Source of the DNA: Bacteroidota bacterium
GTDB taxonomy: Bacteria; Bacteroidota; Bacteroidia; Bacteroidales; GCA-2748055
Length of the DNA: 15,400 nucleotides
Direction of reading: 5' to 3'
NCBI GenBank assembly: GCA_024244665.1
Contig: JAAEOI010000554.1
Coordinates: 1 to 15,400 of the forward strand
Below are positions 7,501 through 15,246 of the stretch, piece by piece. The notes beneath the pieces were generated by a model. It did not search any database, was not told the DNA's origin, and saw only the letters and a program-made list of their open reading frames with translations. Position 1 is the stretch's first letter. Each line of letters begins with the position of its first letter. The translations under genes were made by a program, and so were the position numbers.

Positions 7501-8341
7501 TTATCAGATTGACTTCACCGGAAGTGCCCCCGTACATCCCGGGAACCTGAATGCCAATCCCGCCATCGTACATTCGGTGATTATGTACGTGCTCAGACTT
7601 TTACTGGACAGGGACATCCCCCTGAATGACGGATTGCTGGAAGCCGTAGAAATTAAGCTGCCCGAAGGGCTCCTGAATCCTCCCTTTCCCGATGATCCAT
7701 TCAAATGCCCGGCCCTTGTGGGCGGTAATGTAGAGATCAGTCAGCGCCTGACGGATACCCTTCTGAAGGCCTTGCAGATGCAGGCGGCCAGCCAGGGGAC
7801 CATGAACAATGTGATTTTCGGAAATGGCAGCTATGGCTATTATGAAACCATCTGCGGGGGCTGTGGCGCAGGTCCGGCTTTTCATGGCGCCGATGCAGTG
7901 CACCACCACATGACCAATACCCGCATCACCGATTCAGAGATCATGGAGCACCGTTATCCTGTAAGGCTGGAAAGATTCGAAATAAGAACGGATTCGGGCG
8001 GTAAGGGTGAGTTTCGGGGTGGAAAGGGAATCGTCCGGGAAATCCGCTTCCTTGAGCCAACAGAACTGTCCCTGGTGACCCAGAGGCGCAACAGCGGACC
8101 CTACGGGATGAAAGGAGGTGAGGATGGGCAGCCAGGCCGACAGATTCTGATCCGGAACAATGGGGATGTGGAATCTCTGGACCCCATCTGCACAGCCCGG
8201 ATGAAGCCAGGAGACCGCCTCCTGATTGAAACTCCCGGTGGCGGCGGCTATGGTAAACAGCCTGTTTCAAGTCGTATAAAAAAAAAGCTGTTGAGCCCGG
8301 CGAAGCCGATTCCGGATTCAAATATCATTATTGATTCCTGA
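4502..8341 (+). CDS. Fused hydantoinase A/B, 5-oxoprolinase-type ATP-dependent amidohydrolase
   Basis: The product has 1279 residues, close to the eukaryotic 5-oxoprolinase length of about 1290. This family (EC 3.5.2.9) opens 5-oxoproline to glutamate with ATP; related enzymes act on hydantoins or, as acetone carboxylase, on ketones. The HyuA half (to about residue 730) has the ATP-binding actin-fold motifs NIDTGGTFTD (5-14), LGSTKGTNALLEYKG (137-151) and FDMGGTSTDVSR (349-360), plus the glycine-rich AFGGAGGMHACG. The HyuB half (about 745-1270) has NHPAYGGSHLPDIT (828 onward), NRAHHAEIGG (859 onward), GGCGAG and a terminal PGGGGYG; the His, Asp and Glu residues there are the likely metal and substrate site. 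The spacing between the first two HyuA motifs is longer than I expect for human OPLAH, as in some bacterial fused members. The enzyme is cytoplasmic, with no signal peptide. True substrate is uncertain: 5-oxoproline, a hydantoin or another lactam. Its only close partner is the transporter upstream. Confidence 0.93.
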   Translation: MFILNIDTGGTFTDCLAITPYGERFRRKVLSNGTLRGIILEVRNPTEVLVSTNWGIDRDLLAGYNLRLPDMEQPEIAVKAFSPSERILYLEKPLPDLRGAEKVLFELTAHEEAPILCARLITGTALHKEFPEMELRLGSTKGTNALLEYKGAPAAMLLTKGFRDLLKIGNQQRSDIFARNVHKSPGLSVLILDVNERMNVAGEVLEAIRPEEIRHAASLIKAQGITSVGVALMHSWINPEHENITGKILEEEGLEYLSLSSELSPMIKYLGRARTAEVNAYLSPIIHDYIGQITRKMRGSRFRFMNSAGGMVNAGAFHPKDSLLSGPAGGVIGAGKSGRIAGYERIISFDMGGTSTDVSRFDGAPDYCFELEVGGARINTAALHIETVAAGGGSICTYDGFKLSVGPESAGAMPGPSCYGAGGPLTLTDVNLLAGHLNPARFNIPVYPEAAEHRLAEIAESIERQSGQKADRGSLLSGFLRIANETMAGAIRKISTARGYAPGVYAMVAFGGAGGMHACGIAELLQIRTVLIPENAGILSAYGIGEAYIERIAERQVLELLEECRDLDSDFSALEERATGALVEEGIARFRIGIRSRKLFLRLLGQETTLEVEWQSIEQVRIEFRASYESIYGHWNPDRPIEVESIRVVASEKETTPRVRAPRDGDNIKQNNYNVRDGHPIYERDQLKKGEIIRGPSLILDPYSSTYLEKGWTCQKDAHGTLLLHYEGEKEEAAGEAAEQQMSQEAELELYSHRFMGIAENMGAMLQHASVSVNVKERLDFSCAIVDADGYLVANAPHIPVHLGSLGICVRRILEDFELLEGETIVTNHPAYGGSHLPDITLVSPVYSEEGIRIGFVVNRAHHAEIGGISPGSMPPDARSLAEEGVVIKPFYLARRGEVDWVGMEKILTGAPYPTRNLAENLADLNGALAANVRGVSELRALAAVHGVERVQEFMGRLKDYARQLTLQSIAAHPLDSASAVEMLDDGSRLEVSLQKAVSGYQIDFTGSAPVHPGNLNANPAIVHSVIMYVLRLLLDRDIPLNDGLLEAVEIKLPEGLLNPPFPDDPFKCPALVGGNVEISQRLTDTLLKALQMQAASQGTMNNVIFGNGSYGYYETICGGCGAGPAFHGADAVHHHMTNTRITDSEIMEHRYPVRLERFEIRTDSGGKGEFRGGKGIVREIRFLEPTELSLVTQRRNSGPYGMKGGEDGQPGRQILIRNNGDVESLDPICTARMKPGDRLLIETPGGGGYGKQPVSSRIKKKLLSPAKPIPDSNIIIDS

Positions 8342-8580
8342 TATATAGCCACATTTCGTGACCATAGAACAGGCCACAAGATGCTACTCGAGATGTTAGA
8401 TTGATCAATTAGTTTTACGAAAACAAGGCAACAATTTGCAAGAAGAAGGAAAGCTAACAATGTCAGATAAAGTTGTAATAAGAAACATAGCTCGGTTTCC
8501 AGAGGACTTCATGTTCCAACTTAATTTCAATGCGAAGCAACCATGTAGTCTTGAATCCCATCCCTATTAATATGTATGCT

Positions 8581-10260
8581 ATGAAAAGATATCTCCTGTG
8601 GGCCCTCTTCTTGTCACTATTTGCATGTTCACTCCATGCGCAGGACTGGGTAACAAGCTTTGGCCACGAGGAAGGGGATGTTCTGATTGAAGGAGTGGTT
8701 ACCGATTCGGAGAACAATATAGTGATTACAGGTACTTTTTCCTCTGAAGAGTTTAAACCCGGTGCAACAGATATATTGAAGAGCAGAGGCAGGGAAGATG
8801 TGTATATCATTAAGTATGATCCCCTGGGTGGGATTATCTGGTCGAGGTCATTCGGAGGTATGAAAGAAGATTTTGGAAGTGATATCGCCCTTGACAGTAA
8901 CAATAACATCTATGTAACCGGTCACTTCTCCAGCAATGCGATCCGGATTGGCGATACTGATATATTGAGTGCCTGGCCGGAAAATGTATATGTGGCGAAG
9001 TTTGATCCATCCGGGGAGTTCATTTGGTTGAGGATGTCGGAAAAACTAACCAGATGGTCGAAAGGGACTGCGGTATTTTGCGATGGAGATCAAAACATTT
9101 TCTTCACCGGTTATACATCCAGTATGGAGCTGTCATTCGGCGACATCAATCTCTCTGCCAAAACCAGCAGCGAAAAGGGATTTTATTGCAAACTTGATGC
9201 TGAAGGCAATTTTATGATGGCTGATTTCATGAGTGGTTCAGCAGAGGAAAGATATAGATTGAATGATATTTGCACCGACACGAATGGGAATATCTACCTG
9301 GCAGGAAGCAAAACAATCCATACCGAGCCCGATCCTGTTACATACCAGGAATACCGTGATGTGCTGTATTTCTGTAAACTGGATCCTTTCGGCGAAATAA
9401 GCTGGACTGTGGAGGATACAAGTTTTTATCAGGTCCGTAGAATGATCTGCCAAAACGATTCCTTATTCATTCTGGGCAACCGGGAGGAATTCAGAATGAT
9501 CTTTAACGGAGGGACCATCGATACCACCAGCTCTTTTTTCTTCGGGATTTTTGATACCGATTCGAACAACTTGATGGGCAGGAAGGTGACAGGAGCCCTG
9601 GCATATGATCTTTATGCGGACAACAAAAGGATACTGGTGGCCGGGGGACTTCTCCTGGACCACCTCGAGCTGGATGGTTTTCAGATTCACCGAAATAGCG
9701 ATTCCTCCTCCATCTGTCCCATCTACCAGGATATCTTCTATTTTGAAACCAATCTGGCTGGAGAGATCAAACAGTTGAAAAGCATCAGCGGAAGCCTGGA
9801 AGATATACCAACGGCCATCTGGCTTTCAGACCGGGGGGACCTCCTCTATTCGGGAATCTTTGAAAGTGCCAGCGTATATGTTGAGGAAACGGAACTATTC
9901 AATTTCAGCGAGTTGAACACATTCATGCACGTTTCGGGGACTTACTATAACAGAAGGATTTTTTCATTTCTGGCCAGCAAGGCCGAATTTGGGGAGCCTG
10001 GTGGGACAAATGTATTTGAGAGTGATCAGATGATGATTTATCCAAATCCTTCACAAGGTGTCATTCATATCCGCAGGAGCGGTTATAGGGGTACAGCGCT
10101 TGTCAAGGTGCATGACCTGACAGGATATCTTCTGTATGAGAAGTTGATACATGGTGACCTGAGCTCCCTGGATCTGTCTGATCTGGAAGCTGGCATGTTT
10201 GTCCTTACCATCATTGGAGCGCAACATGTGCTCAGCAATCCCCTCTTGATTATAAAGTAA
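8581..10260 (+). CDS. Secreted beta-propeller-repeat (SBBP-like) protein with T9SS sorting domain
   Basis: The product has 559 residues from ATG 8581. An in-frame ATG at 8530 would add 17 residues ahead of an obvious signal peptide (MKRYLLWALFLSLFACSLHAQ), so the later start is preferred. The body carries repeated units of the pattern D-x-x-x-N-IYVTG-x-F-S-S followed by a strand such as VYVAKFDPSGEFIW, seen at about residues 35-85, 95-145, 160-210 and 230-290. This is the SBBP (seven-bladed beta-propeller) signature of Bacteroidota surface proteins. The last 75 or so residues (from about 484, MMIYPNPSQGVIHIRR, to LEAGMFVLTII) are a type A T9SS C-terminal domain, cleaved on export through the outer membrane. 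No catalytic motif is visible; a binding or scaffold role is likely. A cysteine in the signal peptide (FAC) could mimic a lipobox, but the HAQ cleavage site and the T9SS tail make a lipoprotein less likely. It lies 23 bases before the large CotH/lamin-tail gene. Confidence 0.88.
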   Translation: MKRYLLWALFLSLFACSLHAQDWVTSFGHEEGDVLIEGVVTDSENNIVITGTFSSEEFKPGATDILKSRGREDVYIIKYDPLGGIIWSRSFGGMKEDFGSDIALDSNNNIYVTGHFSSNAIRIGDTDILSAWPENVYVAKFDPSGEFIWLRMSEKLTRWSKGTAVFCDGDQNIFFTGYTSSMELSFGDINLSAKTSSEKGFYCKLDAEGNFMMADFMSGSAEERYRLNDICTDTNGNIYLAGSKTIHTEPDPVTYQEYRDVLYFCKLDPFGEISWTVEDTSFYQVRRMICQNDSLFILGNREEFRMIFNGGTIDTTSSFFFGIFDTDSNNLMGRKVTGALAYDLYADNKRILVAGGLLLDHLELDGFQIHRNSDSSSICPIYQDIFYFETNLAGEIKQLKSISGSLEDIPTAIWLSDRGDLLYSGIFESASVYVEETELFNFSELNTFMHVSGTYYNRRIFSFLASKAEFGEPGGTNVFESDQMMIYPNPSQGVIHIRRSGYRGTALVKVHDLTGYLLYEKLIHGDLSSLDLSDLEAGMFVLTIIGAQHVLSNPLLIIK

Positions 10261-10283
10261 ACCCGGGATAACGATAAGAGACT

Positions 10284-13200
10284 ATGAATCTTCCAGGAGC
10301 AAGCCGTATCCAGGTCCATTCATGGACATCAGGATGCCTGATAAGTATTTTGTTATTATTGCTGGGAACAGTTCTTTCAGGATCAACGGTTTTGGCCGAG
10401 GCATATGCTGATAAGGTAGTTATCAACGAAGTACTCTCTTCTAATTCAAGATCCAATTATGACAACGATTTCGGGGCATTTTCTGACTGGGTGGAACTTT
10501 TCAATCCCACTGGTAATGACATTAATCTGAAAGGTTGGTATCTGAGCGACGATCCTGACGAGCCTGATAAGTGGGAGATCCCTGCTAATACAATGATACC
10601 AGCTGATGGATTCCTTCTGTTTTGGGCCGATAACCGGGATCTTCGTCCGGGCCAGAAGACCTGGGTGGAATTTACTCAGGCAGAAGAGATCACTGTGAGT
10701 GAGTACCACATGAATTTCAGGATCAATAGTGATTTGGAGGAAATTCTACTGTATAATGCTGAGAAGGAGCTTGTGGACAGAATTGTTGTTAGGGACCAGG
10801 AGCGTGATTACTCTTATGGCAGGAATCTGGCAGGCTCCTGGCGCTATCTGGGTGAACCCACTCCTCTAAATGAGAATAGTTCGTATAGCCGGGAGGAATT
10901 TGTTAAAGCGGGGATACCTGTTTTTTCGATCCAGGGTGGCTTATATGCTGGTTCGTTGACCATTGAGCTTACAACGCCAGGTCCGGGAGCTGTGGTCAGA
11001 TACTCTACCGATGGATCGGAACCAAATTCAGGATCTTTGGAATATAAGGAACCCATATCTATCCTTTTCAGCCAGGTGATCAAAGCCAGGGTATTTGAAA
11101 CAGACAAACTGCCGGGAGAAGTTGCAACTGAATCATTTATCATTAATAACGCGACCAGTCTGCCTGTACTTTCAATCTCTACCGGCCATCATAACCTCTG
11201 GGGATTTGATTTTGGTCTCTACCAGAGGAACCTGAAGAACCGGGAGGTATTCTCCCACCTGGAGTATTTTAATGAGAGCGGGAGCAAGGCTTTTCAAATC
11301 AATGCTGGATTGCAATTATTCGGATCTCAGATCTTCCTATTCGATCAAAAGCCTTTTTCTATTTATTTCAGAAACAGGTATGGACAGGATTCACTTAACT
11401 ACAACCTGTTCAGGAATAAGGATCTCCACACCTTTCACAGTTTGGTATTGAGAAACGGGGGGAACGACAACAACCTGACAATGATCAGGGACGGTTTTGG
11501 GGCAGCACTGATTGAAGGCGAGATGGATATGGACAGCCAATCCTATCAGCCTGTGGTGGTATACATGAATGGGGAATACTGGGGGATCTTTAATTTTCGA
11601 GAGAAACTAAACGAGGAGTATCTGGCTGGGAATCATGGAATAAATCCTGCTTATGTGGATATTCTGGAAGACAGCCTTCGATTGAATAATGGAGATGCAA
11701 ATGACTACCGTGGATTGCTCGATTTTGTAACTAACAATGATCTGTCCCTGGAGAAAAATTACGAATACGTCGCAGGGAAGATTGATGTCAGTCAGTTCAC
11801 TAATTACATGAGCTATAAGATATATGGAGGTTACAGACAGTGGCAGGTGAACAACAAGTACTGGAAGGAGAGGACCAGGGATTCGAAGTGGCGATGGATG
11901 GCCTTCGACCTTGAGCACTGCTTTGCCGGGCCCGGGGGAGATAACTATGACCAAAATACCTTTATAAGGGCATTGGAGCCTGGCGAAGACTCCAATGATT
12001 GGCACACCTTGCTCTTCAGAAAACTCATGGGAAACAAATTATTCAGGGAAGCCTTCATTCAAAGGACCGCACTCTATCTCAACACAGTATTTGAAGAAAG
12101 CAGGGTGATTTCTGTGATTGACAGCCTGCAGAGCCAGATTAAGGATGAAATGGACCTCCATATTCAGCGGTGGGAGGCGCCTGTCTCCAAGGCAATCTGG
12201 TCGCAAAATATGGATCGGCTCAGGGACTATGCCAGGCAGAGGAACCAGTATATGTTCGCTCACATGAAAAACTATTTTAGCCTGGCTGATACTTCGAAAT
12301 TGACGATCGTTTGCAATGAGGGTGGGAAGATCATTGTTTGCGGTTCAAAAGTTCTTGAACCAGGAATAAATCATTATACCTTTTTCAATGACGTGCCGGT
12401 GAGCCTGGCTGCACTTCCCAAACCTGGATATTTATTTACGGGGTGGAACGGAACAGATCCGGATTCACACATAGAGCTTCACTTCTCCAATGATACTGTG
12501 ATAGAGGCCCTATTCGAACCTTCCCCGCTACATTTAATTCCTGACACTATTCGGGGAACACTGATCCTTGATGATACACTGAAGGCCTATCTCTCCACCG
12601 GAAATGTGCATATTCCTGCCGGAGATAGTCTGATCATAGGAGAAGGGGTAAAGATCTGGATGATGCCCCGGGCATCACTGATCAACAATGGATACTTTCG
12701 AATTTCAGGTAATGAAGCCAGACCAGTAACTATCGATGTAAACCCCAACATTGTTGACGACTATCCGGGCCCGGACAAAAAGAAGTGGGGTGCCATCATC
12801 ACTGTTTCGACCGATTCGGCAATCATCCGGCATTTGATTCTGAAAAACGCCTCCTCAGGCGAGGGTATGGGTAATTTCAAGGGAGCGATATCAGCGATCA
12901 ACAGTAATCTGGCTCTTTCCTTCGTTCAGATCTCTGATGTACAGAATCCCATATGGTGTGAGAGCAGCATTGTGCGTATCAATTCATGTGTGCTTTCATC
13001 CAATGGTACTGGAGATTTAATCAACCTGAAGAATTGCCAAAATCCAATCATTACACACAACAACCTTAAGGGCAATTTTTATGAAGACTGCGATGGCATT
13101 GATCTCGACAGCGTTTGGGGAGCTCTTGTTGAACACAACAAAATCTTCAGTTTTTTTGGATCTAACAGTGATGGAATTGACCTTGGTGAGCAATGCAAGG

Positions 13201-14897
13201 AGATTGTTATTCGGCATAATACCTTACTGGGCTGTTCCGATAAGGGAATCTCGGTTGGACAGGGATCTCAGGTCGAAGTTCGTCAAAACCTGGTTGTGGA
13301 TTGTGGACAGGGCATTGGGATTAAGGACTCAGGTTCATATGCATGGATAAACCAGAATACTTTGTACGGAAACAGGATTGGTATCGCCTGTTTTGAGAAG
13401 AACCTGGGTCGCGGAGGGGGAGAGGGCCAGGTAGAGAATACCATCATTGCAAGTTCGGGCGAACAGGCGATTCTGGTGGATTCACTCTCCACTTTAACGG
13501 TCTCTTATTCAGTTTCTGACACCGATTCTTTATGGGGATACAATAATCTGAAAGTGAATCCTCGGTTTGCCGTAGCATCAAATCTGGACTTCTATCTGCT
13601 TGAAGATTCTCCCTGTGTTGACCGTGGAACTCCCAACCAGCAAGATCCTGATGGAACCAGGGCCGATATCGGGGCTTTTATAGTAAATCGCATCTGGCCA
13701 GAAAATGCATTGCTGATCAACGAGATCAATTACAACCCACATGCTGCTTTGTATGCCGGAGACTGGATTGAGCTATTTAATGCAAGTGATGAAGCTGTGA
13801 ACCTGTCCGGTTGGATTCTGAAAGGAGAGAAGGAAGAGGATGAATTTGTATTCCCAGACCATCTTGTGTTGGATGCAGGTGCTTTCTTAGTCGTCGCTGA
13901 AAACAGGGATTTGATGGAATCTCTTCACAGTTCTGTTTCGGGTCTGACCGGCAACCTGCCTTTCGGACTGAGCTCTGAAGGAGAATCCCTTAGATTATAC
14001 ACCGATAACTACAGCCTGGTCCACACACTCAGATACAGTCCCGAAGCACTCTGGCCCGATGGTCCAAATGGGAAAGGGGCAACCCTGGAACTTTACGATA
14101 AAGAGACCGATAATAGTCAACCGGCCAACTGGCATGCCAGTCATATCCTGGGCGGCACCCCCGGGCAGATGAATAGCCGGAGGTTCCCGGTCACTGGTTT
14201 GTATATCAATGAGTTTATGGCTAAGAATGAAACTGCAGTAAGCGATGGCTTCGGAGAATTCGATGATTGGGTTGAGATCTACAATGGCAATGACTCTGCC
14301 GTTGATCTGGGCGGGATCTACTTTATGCTGGGAAATCATGACCCAAAATTATCGATGATCCCTTTATACAGAAAAGATAGTACAAGTATTGGTGCTGGTT
14401 CATATAAACTCTTCTGGGCAGACAAAGACCCGGAGCAGGGGATCCTGCACACCGATTTTAACATTCCCTCGTCAGGGGGATCCATCGGGCTCGCTCAAGT
14501 AATCGATAAAGATATATACCCGATCAACCAGATTGCTTTTGGATTGCAGAACGCGGATCTGGCATTTGGCAGGTATCCAGATGGGGCAGATTTAACAGTT
14601 GAGCTGCTGTTGTCTCCCGGAAGCTCAAACCGGCTTGTGAATTCGGTTGAATCTCCTGTAAAGAGAGGAGACCTCAGGGTATATCCTAATCCTGCAAGCA
14701 CACATCTGTTTATTGTTTATCAGCCGATTCATGCTGCCACCGGCAAGCTGATGGATAGCAGTGGTAGAAGTGTCATGCAATTTGAATTAGCTCCGGGCGG
14801 TAGTTCCCAGCTTGATGTTTCCAATATCTCACCGGGAATATACATCCTTAAGCTCGAGGGGGCTACACCCGGTTCAGCAAAAATCGTGATTCATTGA
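10284..14897 (+). CDS. Giant secreted protein: lamin-tail, CotH kinase-like, beta-helix modules, T9SS tail
   Basis: The product has 1537 residues. The signal peptide covers about residues 1-40 (long n-region, core LISILLLLLGTVL). Modules in order: lamin-tail domain 1 (about 44-180, VINEVLSSNS, DWVELFN, FWADNRD); chitobiase/hexosaminidase C-terminal-type domain (about 215-285, VRYSTDGSEPNSGS); CotH kinase-like domain (about 290-640, LVLRNGGNDN, GEYWGIFNFREKLNEEYL, WRWMAFDLEHCFAG); InlB B-repeat-like domain (about 672-750, PGYLFTGWNG); right-handed parallel beta-helix (about 760-1135, ending SPCVDRGTP and ADIGAF); lamin-tail domain 2 (about 1142-1300, LLINEINYNP); lamin-tail domain 3 (about 1305-1440, YINEFMAKNE, DDWVEIYN); and T9SS sorting domain (about 1462-1537, LRVYPNPAS, SPGIYILKLEG). 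CotH domains are atypical kinases of spore-coat protein in Bacillus. Whether this copy phosphorylates anything on the cell surface is unknown. Lamin-tail domains probably bind polymers or protein. Confidence 0.9.
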   Translation: MNLPGASRIQVHSWTSGCLISILLLLLGTVLSGSTVLAEAYADKVVINEVLSSNSRSNYDNDFGAFSDWVELFNPTGNDINLKGWYLSDDPDEPDKWEIPANTMIPADGFLLFWADNRDLRPGQKTWVEFTQAEEITVSEYHMNFRINSDLEEILLYNAEKELVDRIVVRDQERDYSYGRNLAGSWRYLGEPTPLNENSSYSREEFVKAGIPVFSIQGGLYAGSLTIELTTPGPGAVVRYSTDGSEPNSGSLEYKEPISILFSQVIKARVFETDKLPGEVATESFIINNATSLPVLSISTGHHNLWGFDFGLYQRNLKNREVFSHLEYFNESGSKAFQINAGLQLFGSQIFLFDQKPFSIYFRNRYGQDSLNYNLFRNKDLHTFHSLVLRNGGNDNNLTMIRDGFGAALIEGEMDMDSQSYQPVVVYMNGEYWGIFNFREKLNEEYLAGNHGINPAYVDILEDSLRLNNGDANDYRGLLDFVTNNDLSLEKNYEYVAGKIDVSQFTNYMSYKIYGGYRQWQVNNKYWKERTRDSKWRWMAFDLEHCFAGPGGDNYDQNTFIRALEPGEDSNDWHTLLFRKLMGNKLFREAFIQRTALYLNTVFEESRVISVIDSLQSQIKDEMDLHIQRWEAPVSKAIWSQNMDRLRDYARQRNQYMFAHMKNYFSLADTSKLTIVCNEGGKIIVCGSKVLEPGINHYTFFNDVPVSLAALPKPGYLFTGWNGTDPDSHIELHFSNDTVIEALFEPSPLHLIPDTIRGTLILDDTLKAYLSTGNVHIPAGDSLIIGEGVKIWMMPRASLINNGYFRISGNEARPVTIDVNPNIVDDYPGPDKKKWGAIITVSTDSAIIRHLILKNASSGEGMGNFKGAISAINSNLALSFVQISDVQNPIWCESSIVRINSCVLSSNGTGDLINLKNCQNPIITHNNLKGNFYEDCDGIDLDSVWGALVEHNKIFSFFGSNSDGIDLGEQCKEIVIRHNTLLGCSDKGISVGQGSQVEVRQNLVVDCGQGIGIKDSGSYAWINQNTLYGNRIGIACFEKNLGRGGGEGQVENTIIASSGEQAILVDSLSTLTVSYSVSDTDSLWGYNNLKVNPRFAVASNLDFYLLEDSPCVDRGTPNQQDPDGTRADIGAFIVNRIWPENALLINEINYNPHAALYAGDWIELFNASDEAVNLSGWILKGEKEEDEFVFPDHLVLDAGAFLVVAENRDLMESLHSSVSGLTGNLPFGLSSEGESLRLYTDNYSLVHTLRYSPEALWPDGPNGKGATLELYDKETDNSQPANWHASHILGGTPGQMNSRRFPVTGLYINEFMAKNETAVSDGFGEFDDWVEIYNGNDSAVDLGGIYFMLGNHDPKLSMIPLYRKDSTSIGAGSYKLFWADKDPEQGILHTDFNIPSSGGSIGLAQVIDKDIYPINQIAFGLQNADLAFGRYPDGADLTVELLLSPGSSNRLVNSVESPVKRGDLRVYPNPASTHLFIVYQPIHAATGKLMDSSGRSVMQFELAPGGSSQLDVSNISPGIYILKLEGATPGSAKIVIH

Positions 14898-15120
14898 TAT
14901 CCACCATGTCGGATCAGACCTGGTTTGCCAATACAAATATTCTCCATGAGGATAACCCAATCCCCTTTGCCATAGGGCAATCAACCGGCAGCATCTTGGA
15001 ACAAACTTAAGAATCATGTGATTTCGAGAGGGGAGAGGCTTTTGCTTTTCTGGATGGTTGGTGGATACTCTCTTTTTGCGAAATGGAGTGCAGCTGAAAG
15101 GGTGTAAAGTAAAAACTGTT
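14898..15120. other. Gene-free stretch between the CotH-like gene and the HEPN/MNT remnant
   Basis: I see no convincing gene here. A 34-codon frame (14906-15010) starts with an ATG soon after the preceding stop but has no recognisable motif. A small 5-base stem (TTGCC, then ATAG, then GGCAA, about 14968-14981) follows the CotH-like gene with no T-run. The stretch separates the plus-strand genes from the minus-strand toxin-antitoxin remnant, so transcription converges on it. Confidence 0.4.
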
Positions 15121-15246
15121 TCAAATTATACTATTGGAATCCCTTCTTTTTTCACGATCTGAAAAGGCTTTATCAATCAATAAACCTGACTCGTTCAAAA
15201 TCCTTATATATTCCGAGACTTTGCTCAAAGTTTCCTTTCGATCCAT
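15121..15246 (-). pseudogene. Truncated MNT-type nucleotidyltransferase (antitoxin of a HEPN/MNT pair)
   Basis: On the minus strand an ATG at 15246-15244 opens a 41-residue frame ending at TGA 15123-15121. The first 28 residues (start MDRKETLSKVSEYI, then ILNESGLLIDKAF) match the N-terminal helix and first strand of MNT minimal nucleotidyltransferases, which normally continue with a GSxxxG active-site loop and a DxD motif. Here they are replaced by a charged tail (SDREKRRDSNSII) and a stop, so the catalytic part is missing. I found no continuation in the other minus frames over the next 200 bases. The ATG lies inside the 3' end of the HEPN gene, overlapping by 22 bases, which is typical of co-translated toxin-antitoxin operons. 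The region is visibly more AT-rich than the plus-strand genes. Confidence 0.6.

Noticed and set aside
8460..8570. A 36-codon frame with a purine-rich, Shine-Dalgarno-like AGAAGGAAAG upstream, just before the propeller gene
   Set aside because: It has no signal peptide, motif or recognisable family, and it overlaps the upstream leader of the next gene. Good Shine-Dalgarno sites are not the rule in this phylum, so the purine run is weak support.
8530..8580. An earlier in-frame ATG for the propeller protein
   Set aside because: It would put 17 residues ahead of a clear signal peptide beginning at 8581.
14906..15010. A 34-codon frame after the CotH-like gene
   Set aside because: It has no homology that I recognise, no signal and no ribosome site, and its length is within chance expectation.
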